Below are positions 1-5,956 of a DNA stretch of 6,475 nucleotides, in pieces (the first letter of the stretch is position 1; each line of letters starts with the position of its first letter). Below the pieces are notes generated by a model that was given only the letters and a program-made list of their open reading frames with translations, searched no databases and had not been told where the DNA came from. This DNA is from an uncultured Prevotella sp. (GTDB lineage: Bacteria > Bacteroidota > Bacteroidia > Bacteroidales > Bacteroidaceae): the NCBI GenBank assembly GCA_946055365.1, contig CAMGFM010000079.1, positions 1 through 6,475 on the forward strand, read 5' to 3'. The translations under genes were made by a program, and so were the position numbers.

Positions 1-670
1 TGCCCTTGAGCGGGAGGAAGTAGTTCATCATTGAGAACATACCCTTCTTCATCTCGCCGCCATACCATGTGTTGATGATTACCTGCTCTTTTGAAGTAAC
101 GTTGAACACTACGGCTGTCTCAGAGTTAAGACCAAGCTCCTTGTAGTTCTCTACCTTAGCCTTAGAAGCGTTGTAGACGATGAAATCAGGCTCAAACTCG
201 TCAAGCTCTGCCTCTGTGGGGCGGATAAACATGTTCTTTACGAAGTGAGCCTGCCATGCCACCTCCATGATGAAGCGCACAGCCATGCGGGTGTCCTTGT
301 TGGCGCCGCAGAAACCGTCCACCACAAAGAGTTTCTTGTTGGAAAGCTCTGCCTTGGCTATGTCTTTCACAGCAGCCCATGTGGCCTCGCTGACGGGCTT
401 GTTGTCATTCTTATATTCCTCAGATGTCCACCACACGGTGTCGTGAGAGTTTGCGTCATCCACGATGAACTTGTCCTTGGGAGAACGGCCGGTGTAGATG
501 CCTGTCATGACATTTACTGCGCCCAGCTCTGTGTTCTGGCCCACCTCAAAGCCCTCAAGGCCTTCCTTGGTCTCCTCTTCGAAGAGCAGCTCATACGAAG
601 GGTTGTAGATAACCTCTGTTGTACCGGTAATACCGTAATTCTCTAAAACTGATTTTTCAAACTTTGCCAT
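1..670 (-). CDS. pckA: Phosphoenolpyruvate carboxykinase (ATP), N-terminal part, cut by window edge
   Basis: This cytosolic enzyme interconverts oxaloacetate plus ATP and PEP plus CO2 plus ADP, at the gluconeogenesis/anaplerosis node. Only the first 223 codons are visible (bases 670 to 2); the family is about 535-540 residues. The family hallmarks are easy to read: YTGRSPKDKF at residues 59-68 (substrate-binding arginine R62), DGFCGANKDTR at 118-128, VAWQAHFVKNMFIRP at about 137-151, and WYGGEMKKGMFSMMNY at 202-217, which holds the metal/substrate-binding lysine pair K208-K209. I chose the ATG at 670-668 because the protein then begins MAKFEKSVLENYGITGTTEV, as Bacteroidetes homologues do, and an A-rich stretch precedes it. 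The same frame stays open upstream with in-frame ATGs at 718 and 775, so a longer form cannot be formally excluded. The gene has its own promoter and leader, and a terminator separates it from the upstream secreted-protein gene, so it is probably monocistronic at its 5' side. Confidence 0.97.
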   Translation of the reverse strand, partial: MAKFEKSVLENYGITGTTEVIYNPSYELLFEEETKEGLEGFEVGQNTELGAVNVMTGIYTGRSPKDKFIVDDANSHDTVWWTSEEYKNDNKPVSEATWAAVKDIAKAELSNKKLFVVDGFCGANKDTRMAVRFIMEVAWQAHFVKNMFIRPTEAELDEFEPDFIVYNASKAKVENYKELGLNSETAVVFNVTSKEQVIINTWYGGEMKKGMFSMMNYFLPLKG

Positions 671-836
671 TTTTAGAAATAATATTTTAGGTGTTAAATT
701 TTTAGAATCAACTTCCATGGCCGCGCTCTGTTCTTGCCTTGTCGGGGCCTTTGCTTCGACTGCGGCGACTTTCATTGCTTCGTTATGCTCACTGACCGTG
801 CCTATGGACGGTCGTTTGTGGTGTCCTCCACAACCG
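671..836 (-). other. Long structured 5' leader of pckA
   Basis: If transcription starts about 7 nt after the TAACTTTG element, the pckA mRNA carries a leader of roughly 160 nt. It contains two short perfect dyads: TTGTGG/CCACAA (816-821 with 828-833, 6-nt loop), close to the expected +1, and GACCGT/ACGGTC (794-799 with 808-813, 8-nt loop). The middle (about 720-780) is GC-rich and unstructured to the eye. The last 50 nt before the ATG are strongly A/T-rich, as is usual for Bacteroidetes translation starts. I recognise no riboswitch class. A regulatory role is only an inference from the length and hairpins. Confidence 0.45.
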
Positions 837-844
837 CAAAGTTA
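837..844 (-). promoter_or_regulatory. Bacteroidetes -7 promoter element for pckA
   Basis: The minus strand reads TAACTTTG, a perfect match to the primary sigma factor (sigma-ABfr) -7 consensus TAnnTTTG. It sits between the terminator of the upstream gene and the pckA start, about 170 bp before the ATG. The -33 TTTG element is poor: only TT-rich sequence lies at roughly the right distance. The start point would fall near position 830. Confidence 0.6.
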
Positions 845-880
845 TGAAAAATAAGTAGAATAACCTCACTTATGTCACAT

Positions 881-928
881 AAAAATCGGATATTTTAACA
901 GGTTGGCGTGTTAAAATATCCGAATTTT
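881..928 (-). terminator. Rho-independent terminator after the 454-residue secreted protein gene
   Basis: A perfect 15-bp dyad (886-900 with 909-923) encloses an 8-nt loop at 901-908. After one mismatch, A/T pairs extend it on both sides. On the minus strand the stem is followed directly by five T (885-881), as expected of an intrinsic terminator. It starts 75 nt beyond the stop codon at 998. The A tract and T tract are nearly symmetrical, so it could also stop plus-strand transcription, although no plus-strand gene is seen. The stem is AT-rich except for the CGG at its base. Confidence 0.8.
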
Positions 929-997
929 ACCGTTGTTCATGCCTTTTGCCACATTCATATAGCAAAACTGCATGTCATGAAACGTCGTTGCAAAGGC

Positions 998-2362
998 CTA
1001 TTTGCGCACTGTTTTCTTGCCGTCGTGTATGTATATGCCTCGTCCGAGCTGCGGTTTCTCGCCGAGATATGTTCCTCCGATGGTCCATACGCCCTTGTGG
1101 GCCTGTGTCGGCTGCACGTTGACAGAGCCTATGCCCGTGGCACCCTCGTTAAAGAAGTCGCGGCCGTAGGGGAAGAGGCGGTTGCCGGCAGGGTGATACA
1201 GCACATTGACCGTGCCTTTCTTGCCTGTCTTGCCGCTGAGCCCCGCCCCGCAGTTGAGGCGGTCTTCGAGAACGACGCTGTGTGTGCCGTCGCTGATGAC
1301 ATAGTTGCCATACTCGTCGGTGGTTATCTCGCCTGCCAGTCGCAGATAGCCAAAGAAGTCGGCTGGAGAGAGCGAGGCGATGGTGCGGTCAACGGGCGAC
1401 ATTGTGTCCTGATAGTCGTCCACCACGAGGTCTTGCGAGCCTGTCACGCCATACTTGCCGAGATTGGTGTCGCAATGCAGCGTGCCGCCAGTGATGGTGC
1501 TGCCTTCAGCCACGAGAGACGATATTTTGTTGCCAGCGTCATAGAGGAGTATGCCGTCCTTGCCGTCCCAGAGGAAATAGGCGTTGTTGTATATGGCCAT
1601 CACCTGCGCCTTGTAGCCGTTCTCAAACACGAGATCGGTGGCGAGGCGGCGTCTCTTGAGGTCGGCGATGCTGCCTACGGTCTCGTCGGATATGATGTCC
1701 TCGGGCGTAAATGCCTCGTCGTCGGGCGAGAAGAACACTTCCTCGCAGGGCCACATATAGTTGGCTATGCTGCCTTGATAGAAAAGAGCCTTGAGTGTGC
1801 CGTGTGATGTCTCGGGTGCGCCGAGGCCCAGCGAATAGTTGTCCTCTATGGCATAGAGCATGCCGTCGTCGGTCACAAAGGTGAGCGTGGTGTTATAGAA
1901 CGTGCCTGTCAGCTCATAGAGGCCGAACTTGTTGAAATTGCCGTTGCGCAGCATCTCCTTGCCGTCGGTCTTAAGATAGTTGAGAGGGCCGTTGCCGTCA
2001 ATGACAGCGTCGCCGTCGAGATTATACACATCCCAGTAGCCTTTCTCCCATGTGCCTGTGAATGTGCCGCTGACATAGTCGCCCACCTTGAGAGAGTTGA
2101 TGTCCCACGATGGAGTCGCGCCATAGAAGATGAACACGCCGTCCTTGCCGTCCCAGAGATACAATCCGCCCACGTTGCCGTCGCCGTCGCGCTCAAGGGC
2201 TGCCACCTGCACGGTGTTGGGTTCGAATGTCACCACAAAGTCGGCGTTGTTTTCAAGGAGCTTGATGTCTCCTATCGACTTTACTTTCTGCGCCATGACA
2301 GCCGCGGGCAGCAATATGGCAGCCACAAGTGTCAGGCAGAGGGTCTTCAGTGAATGTTTCAT
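998..2362 (-). CDS. Secreted protein with duplicated OB-like domains and sorting-tail-like C-terminus (454 aa)
   Basis: This is an exported protein of unknown function. Residues 1-24 form a lipid-free Sec signal peptide: a KHSLK n-region, then LCLTLVAAILLPAAV, with likely cleavage after VMA (before QKVKS). The mature part shows an A-B-A-B duplication. Module A (about 28-128 and 229-325) opens with SIGDIK or SIADLK and holds the matching cores LYLWDGKDGVFIFY and YFLWDGKDGILLYD, exactly 195 residues apart. Module B (about 145-205 and 332-395) aligns LYELTGTFYNTTLTFV with YLRLAGEITTDEYGNYV. The strand pattern resembles OB-fold-like repeats of Bacteroidetes surface proteins; this is inference. 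The last 30 residues (VWTIGGTYLG, then RGIYIHDGKKTVRK) resemble the degenerate Por/T9SS type A tail. The start has an A-rich upstream (AAAATTAAAA) and no Shine-Dalgarno. A repeat array and a hairpin lie upstream, and a strong terminator lies downstream. No catalytic motif is seen. Confidence 0.93.
   Translation of the reverse strand: MKHSLKTLCLTLVAAILLPAAVMAQKVKSIGDIKLLENNADFVVTFEPNTVQVAALERDGDGNVGGLYLWDGKDGVFIFYGATPSWDINSLKVGDYVSGTFTGTWEKGYWDVYNLDGDAVIDGNGPLNYLKTDGKEMLRNGNFNKFGLYELTGTFYNTTLTFVTDDGMLYAIEDNYSLGLGAPETSHGTLKALFYQGSIANYMWPCEEVFFSPDDEAFTPEDIISDETVGSIADLKRRRLATDLVFENGYKAQVMAIYNNAYFLWDGKDGILLYDAGNKISSLVAEGSTITGGTLHCDTNLGKYGVTGSQDLVVDDYQDTMSPVDRTIASLSPADFFGYLRLAGEITTDEYGNYVISDGTHSVVLEDRLNCGAGLSGKTGKKGTVNVLYHPAGNRLFPYGRDFFNEGATGIGSVNVQPTQAHKGVWTIGGTYLGEKPQLGRGIYIHDGKKTVRK
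1553..1573. repeat. 21-bp direct repeat, downstream-module copy
   Basis: This copy is identical to 2138-2158 and encodes the WDGKDG core of the second A module (residues 265-270). The two copies are 585 bp apart, i.e. 195 codons in frame. It is the best conserved DNA remnant of the internal duplication. Confidence 0.85.
2138..2158. repeat. 21-bp direct repeat, upstream-module copy
   Basis: This copy is identical to 1553-1573 and encodes the WDGKDG core of the first A module (residues 70-75). See the 454-residue protein for the protein-level duplication. Confidence 0.85.
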
Positions 2363-2451
2363 TTTTAATTTTACTGTTTTTGATTGTTTGACAATTGTTT
2401 GTTTTCATGTAGTCGTTGCCCGTCCAATACTGGGCCACAGCCCCTTGTTTC

Positions 2452-2488
2452 CTGCCTGCACGGCAGTCTGAGCGTGTCTTGCAGGCAG
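2452..2488 (-). other. Hairpin upstream of the 454-residue secreted protein gene
   Basis: CTGCCTGCA (2452-2460) and TGCAGGCAG (2480-2488) form a perfect 9-bp dyad around a 19-nt loop. No T tract follows on either strand, so it does not look like an intrinsic terminator. It lies about 90-126 bp before the start codon and next to the 13-mer array. Its role is unknown. Confidence 0.5.
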
Positions 2489-2521
2489 TCCCGGGCCTAC
2501 ATGTGCGCCTCCAGAGTGTGG

Positions 2522-2599
2522 CAAGTGGCACTTTAGGTGAGCAAAGTGCCGCTTTGCCCACTCTAAAGTGCCGCTTTTATCACGTCAAAGTGCCACTTT
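2522..2599. repeat. Array A: four 13-bp near-palindromes, 21-22 bp period
   Basis: Copies lie at 2522-2534 (CAAGTGGCACTTT), 2543-2555 (AAAGTGCCGCTTT), 2565-2577 (AAAGTGCCGCTTT) and 2587-2599 (AAAGTGCCACTTT). Start intervals are 21, 22 and 22 bp, with 8-9-bp spacers of mostly different sequence. The ideal unit AAAGTG-S-CACTTT is a perfect inverted repeat around one central base. The first and last copies are reverse complements of each other over 12 bp. The array begins 40 bp beyond the stop of the 981-residue gene and ends 160 bp before the start of the 454-residue gene. The period is not a multiple of three, which argues against coding. It is too short in repeat and spacer to be CRISPR. Confidence 0.85.
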
Positions 2600-2639
2600 C
2601 TGAACAGGCACACGCCATGCGTCGCTTAGTCTTCTGCGC

Positions 2640-5585
2640 CTATCTCAGCACTTTCACGGCGGAGCATTTGCCCACCTTGACCATTATCGGCTGTCGTGTG
2701 GCGATGTTTATGCTGTTGCCACCCACCTTCACGGCCTCACGGTGCAGGCATCTGCCGTCCACGGTGTATATGACGATGGTCTCGCCTGCCATTGTGTCGG
2801 CATTGATGCAGATGTTATCGCCGTCGGTGCGCAGTTCGAAGTCGGGGTTTTCGCCCTTGACGTTGTTCACTGACAGCTCGGGAGCGTCAGGCTCATAGAA
2901 GAACGCCGTGTAGTAATAGGCCTGGTTTTGTACGTAGACCATGCCACAGTTGGCGAGCGTCTGCGTAGACGGGTTATACATCTGCCAGTTGCCGCCGTCG
3001 TCATATCCTGCGTCCTTGAAGCCCTGTTCCTTGAGGTTCTTGCACACATAGCTGATGACAGGTGTCTTCACGCGCTCCCACGATGCCACTATGAGGTCAG
3101 AAGCTATGAGTTCTTCATCCTCATTGAAGTAAAGGAAAGACAGCGGGAACTCAAAGTTGCCCGTAGAGAATATCTCTACGCCCTCTCTTGCCTCCTCGCT
3201 CACCTTGGGGTGCATCTTCCAATAGGTGTCGGTCATGTTGCGCTGTCCGTATGCCACCTGCTTGGCCATGGCGTTGGGCTTGTCGGTGCCCCAGTCGTTG
3301 TTGAGTCTCGGCATTGACGGGTCTACGTCGTCAGCAGCCACTGTGACGGTGAAATCTATCTCATCCAGCACATTATTCTCGTCAAATGCGTCGATGGAGC
3401 CGCCTGCCGCGCCCGAAATCCTCATCGTCACCTTGGCAGAGCCCGGAGCCACCGACTTAAAGCAGTTGCCTGCCGACTTCACAACGTCCTCGTTGTCGGA
3501 CACATACTGCACTGCAAACCTGTTGAGCTGCGACACATAAGCGTCAAGAGCCTCGCCATACTGCTGTATGAACATGCGATAGTAGGCATACTGCGGCACG
3601 CTAATCTTAGAAGCCACGAGCTTGCTGCCGTTGCTTGTCTCTGCCTCGAGCGCGAGCGGCATCGGATAGCCGTCAGCCACGTTGTCGGCACGTGTCCACG
3701 GCTCTGCGCGTCCGTTGTTGAGCTGTGTGGCGAAACCGTCGGTGCGCATCTCGGCGAGCGTCATGCCCTGTGCGTCGTCGACATCCTCAAAGAGGTCGGT
3801 GCTGTAATAGCAGTTGGAGAGCCTGCAGCACGAGCCTTCGTATGCAGGAGTGATGGGATGTGCCTTGTCATAGCAGTCAACCTCACACGCGCTGTAGCAG
3901 TTGCTTATCTCAAGCGGCCCGAAGCAAGCCGGCGACACCAGTCCCAGTATGCCGCCTGCCGTCTCTGGCGACTCAAGCCTGCCAATGCTCGCGCAATCTC
4001 TGATAGTGAGGCTGCCGTCTTCCATCATGCCGACGATGCCGCCCACAATGCCGTTGTCAGAGGCCACCTTGCCAAAGTTGACGCAACGCTCCACGACGCT
4101 GTTGGTGGAGCCGCAGTTGGCGAGTATGCCAGCCGCGCCCATGCCCTTGGCGTTTACTGTTGCCCTTGACACACAGTCGGTGATGACGATGGGGTCTTCA
4201 AACGCGCCGCACACCACTCCGCCTGCATAGGCCTGCACGCGGCTGTCTATCTGCACGTTCTCGCCCACGGTGCAGTTGCTCACCGTGCCGCCCATGGCCA
4301 CCGACACGATGCCTGCGGTGAGCGCGTCGGCCTGTATGTAGCTGTCGTCGAGCGTGAGGTTCTTGATATGAGCGTTCTGTATCACGCCAAAGAGAGCCAC
4401 GCCTATCTTGTTTTGTCCCGTAAACTTCATTATGAGGTTGCTCACGGTGTGTCCTTCGCCGTCAAACGTGCCGCTGAAGGCCTTGACATCCGAGCCGTTG
4501 CTGCCGAAGTTGTTGCCTATGGGCAGCATGTCCTTGACACCTGCCATGTCTATGTCGGCAGTCATGCGGAAGTAAGAGCCAGAGTAGGAATAGCCTGCGG
4601 TCACCGCCTCAGACAGCTCTGCGATGTCGCCCGGCGTAGATATGATGTAGGGGTCTTCAAACGCGCCGCTGCCGCCGCTGAAGGAGTAGTCGCCCGGCTT
4701 TCTCACGCCGTTGCCCGTGAGCATCACCACCGTGCTGGCAGAGCCAGAGGTGACGGTGAGCGTGGCGTTGTGCGTGCCTGTGGATGTGGGAGCGAATGTC
4801 ACGTCCACGGAGGCCGTGTTTTCGCCATCGGCAAGGTCCACTCTGGTGGTTGAGAGAGTGAAGCAGTCGCTGCCGCTTATAGACAGTGTCATTGCCTCGG
4901 AGAGGTTGTTATAGGTCAGCACGAGCGGCTTGCTTGATATCTCGCCCTTATAGGTGTCGCCCATCTTAAGCACATCCACGTCGGCATATATCACCGGCTG
5001 GTCGGGGTTTACCTCCACGGCATCGGTGATGCGCATGTCGTCGATGTTGAACGCGCCTTTGAAGCCCTGGTTCTTCCATTCAAAGGTGGCATAGTCCTCA
5101 CGCACGATTCTTATGCGTGCGTTTGCCTTGTTCACCTTTGCCGAGAATGTCTGCGTCTCGTCCGACGGTGTGAACGGCTGACCCACTGTGGTCCATCTCG
5201 TGCCGCCGTCCTCGCTCACCTGCACCACCCATGAGGTTTGCGAATAGGCATGTTCGGCATATTCATGATAGGCAAACTCCACCGTGCCTATGCCTCCGGG
5301 CTTGTCTTCTGCCATCGTGAAATAAGGCATGTCGTCTGCCGAGGCCTTGCTGCCGTAGATGCGTGCAGAGCCGCTGCCGTTGGCCCAGTCATAAGTGCCG
5401 CCGTTGTTTCTCACACAATAGAGATCCCAGCTCAAACCGTTGAGCGTCACTTTCAGATGGTCGTGAAAAGAGGTGCCGATGTCGTTCTTGGCTGTCTCAA
5501 AGTCATACGACCAGTCTGCCGCCGATACCGTTTGCGGAGCGGAGAGCATGACTGCCGCCGCAAATGCTAATACAGACTTTTTCAT
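2640..5585 (-). CDS. Large secreted multidomain adhesin-like protein with GLUG beta-helix and sorting tail (981 aa)
   Basis: This is a cell-surface or secreted protein of unknown ligand. A Sec signal peptide covers residues 1-22 or 23 (MKKSVLAFAAAVMLS, then QTVSA-A). Residues 24-190 resemble a cleaved-adhesin/choice-of-anchor jelly-roll domain (WSYDFE near the start, FNIDDMRITD at 179-188). Residues 200-293 look like a HYDIN/ASH or choice-of-anchor-D Ig-like domain ending VTFAPTSTGTHNATLTV and LTGNG. Residues 303-640 form a GLUG-type right-handed beta-helix: it opens GSGAFEDPYIIST, contains FSGTFDGEGHTVSNL at 370-384, and repeats rungs with Asn/Asp/Arg-Cys (NCTV, DCVS, RCVN, DCAS, NCYS, NCYY). 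Residues 655-750 look BIG2-like (VAPGSAKVTM). Residues 757-900 are not recognised. Residues 917-981 resemble a Por/T9SS type A sorting domain (IVIYTVDGRCLHRE). No enzyme motif was found. The start gives a complete signal peptide; no Shine-Dalgarno is seen. Domain names come from reading motifs, without a profile search. Confidence 0.95.
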   Translation of the reverse strand: MKKSVLAFAAAVMLSAPQTVSAADWSYDFETAKNDIGTSFHDHLKVTLNGLSWDLYCVRNNGGTYDWANGSGSARIYGSKASADDMPYFTMAEDKPGGIGTVEFAYHEYAEHAYSQTSWVVQVSEDGGTRWTTVGQPFTPSDETQTFSAKVNKANARIRIVREDYATFEWKNQGFKGAFNIDDMRITDAVEVNPDQPVIYADVDVLKMGDTYKGEISSKPLVLTYNNLSEAMTLSISGSDCFTLSTTRVDLADGENTASVDVTFAPTSTGTHNATLTVTSGSASTVVMLTGNGVRKPGDYSFSGGSGAFEDPYIISTPGDIAELSEAVTAGYSYSGSYFRMTADIDMAGVKDMLPIGNNFGSNGSDVKAFSGTFDGEGHTVSNLIMKFTGQNKIGVALFGVIQNAHIKNLTLDDSYIQADALTAGIVSVAMGGTVSNCTVGENVQIDSRVQAYAGGVVCGAFEDPIVITDCVSRATVNAKGMGAAGILANCGSTNSVVERCVNFGKVASDNGIVGGIVGMMEDGSLTIRDCASIGRLESPETAGGILGLVSPACFGPLEISNCYSACEVDCYDKAHPITPAYEGSCCRLSNCYYSTDLFEDVDDAQGMTLAEMRTDGFATQLNNGRAEPWTRADNVADGYPMPLALEAETSNGSKLVASKISVPQYAYYRMFIQQYGEALDAYVSQLNRFAVQYVSDNEDVVKSAGNCFKSVAPGSAKVTMRISGAAGGSIDAFDENNVLDEIDFTVTVAADDVDPSMPRLNNDWGTDKPNAMAKQVAYGQRNMTDTYWKMHPKVSEEAREGVEIFSTGNFEFPLSFLYFNEDEELIASDLIVASWERVKTPVISYVCKNLKEQGFKDAGYDDGGNWQMYNPSTQTLANCGMVYVQNQAYYYTAFFYEPDAPELSVNNVKGENPDFELRTDGDNICINADTMAGETIVIYTVDGRCLHREAVKVGGNSINIATRQPIMVKVGKCSAVKVLR
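4191..4210. repeat. 20-bp in-frame direct repeat, second copy
   Basis: This copy is identical to 4650-4669, 459 bp away (153 codons, in frame). It encodes the GAFEDP motif at residues 459-465 inside the beta-helix, mirroring the GAFEDP that opens the GLUG region at residues 307-312. Confidence 0.75.
4650..4669. repeat. 20-bp in-frame direct repeat, first copy
   Basis: This copy is identical to 4191-4210. It encodes the GAFEDP motif that opens the GLUG/beta-helix region of the 981-residue protein. Confidence 0.75.
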
Positions 5586-5641
5586 AGAACTAATGTTTTA
5601 GTAAGTTAATAATAGGTTTTTGAAAATTTAAGTTAATCAAT

Positions 5642-5663
5642 GAGAGCCGTGCCTGTGGCTCTC
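5642..5663 (-). other. Leader hairpin before the 981-residue gene
   Basis: GAGAGCC (5642-5648) and GGCTCTC (5657-5663) form a perfect 7-bp stem with an 8-nt loop, 57-78 nt upstream of the start codon. It is followed in transcription by A/T-rich sequence without a clean U tract. If transcription starts in the AT-rich island at about 5681-5700, this hairpin lies in the 5' leader and could affect mRNA stability or attenuation. That role is inference. Confidence 0.5.
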
Positions 5664-5719
5664 CACAAGACTTGTTGTGTACATTATATATTATATAGTG
5701 TCATTGCCGTATATCGCGC

Positions 5720-5777
5720 GCCGCCGCTGCCGTCACAAGGTGTCGCCTCACGCCCGAGTGAGGCTCCTGCCGGCGGC
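5720..5777. other. Nested GC-rich dyad next to array B
   Basis: The outer arms GCCGCCG (5720-5726) and CGGCGGC (5771-5777) pair perfectly over 7 bp. They enclose an inner perfect 7-bp hairpin, GCCTCAC (5745-5751) with GTGAGGC (5758-5764), which has a 6-nt loop. This could be a transcript stem structure after the transporter gene, or a DNA cruciform. No T tract follows on the minus strand, so an intrinsic terminator is not supported. Confidence 0.5.
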
Positions 5778-5799
5778 ATCGTGGCTCACGGTTTTTATG

Positions 5800-5877
5800 A
5801 AAGTGCCTCTTTACACGGGCGAAAGTGGCTCTTGCGAGTCTTGAAGTGCCGCTTTTCACGGTCAAAAGTGGCTATTG
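5800..5877. repeat. Array B: four 13-bp near-palindromes, 21-22 bp period
   Basis: Copies lie at 5800-5812 (AAAGTGCCTCTTT), 5822-5834 (AAAGTGGCTCTTG), 5843-5855 (GAAGTGCCGCTTT) and 5865-5877 (AAAGTGGCTATTG). Start intervals are 22, 21 and 22 bp. The array is 78 bp long, the same as array A, and has the same orientation relative to the downstream minus-strand gene. Across all eight copies, AAGTG (positions 2-6), C at position 8 and TT at 11-12 are invariant. The right half-site is more degraded here than in array A. The array lies 215-292 bp before the start of the 981-residue gene and 80 bp after the transporter stop codon. Confidence 0.8.
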
Positions 5878-5941
5878 GGATGCTCCACACTGTCTCCGCG
5901 TCCTTCCCTGTCTCCGCCCTGCCCTTACGGCGGGCCGCTAT

Positions 5942-5956
5942 CGCCCGTGGCGGGCG
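5942..5956 (-). other. Short GC hairpin just after the transporter stop codon
   Basis: CGCCCG (5942-5947) and CGGGCG (5951-5956) form a perfect 6-bp stem with a 3-nt loop, immediately after the TGA at 5960-5958. No T tract follows, so it is at most a weak or factor-assisted 3' end, or an mRNA-stabilising hairpin. Confidence 0.45.

Larger units (their letters stand above)
2363..2639 (-). promoter_or_regulatory. Upstream region of the 454-residue secreted protein gene
   Basis: This 277-bp gap contains, in transcription order, the four-copy 13-mer array (2599-2522), a 9-bp-stem hairpin (2488-2452) and an A/T-rich stretch (about 2410-2363) before the ATG. The A/T-rich part carries AAACAAT twice at an 11-bp interval on the minus strand. 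I find no convincing TAnnTTTG element, so the promoter position is unknown. No intrinsic terminator with a U tract follows the stop of the 981-residue gene at 2640, so read-through from it is possible. Confidence 0.5.

Noticed and set aside
908..1807. Long plus-strand open frame (299 codons) over the 454-residue gene
   Set aside because: It lies wholly antisense to a gene with a signal peptide, duplicated domains and a terminator. Its product shows no recognisable domain, and it is a GC-rich shadow frame.
2522..2599. CRISPR array
   Set aside because: Repeats are only 13 bp with 8-9-bp spacers and no cas gene is present, so this does not fit CRISPR geometry.
2416..2898. Plus-strand open frame covering array A
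   Set aside because: It overlaps the end of the 981-residue gene antisense, and the 21-22-bp repeat period is not in frame, so the repeats are not a coding repeat.
4368..4853. Plus-strand open frame (161 codons) inside the 981-residue gene
   Set aside because: It is antisense to a well-supported beta-helix and Ig-like region, with a composition typical of a shadow frame.
5642..5663. Riboswitch upstream of the 981-residue gene
   Set aside because: It is only a single 7-bp hairpin with no conserved aptamer motif that I recognise.
5681..5700. Defined promoter in the AT-rich island
   Set aside because: Composition is suggestive, but no TAnnTTTG element or suitably spaced TTTG is present, so I mention it only within the intergenic region.
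5800..5877. Plasmid-type iterons at a replication origin
   Set aside because: A 22-bp period is iteron-like, but the unit is palindromic, the array occurs twice beside chromosomal-type genes, and no Rep protein is present.
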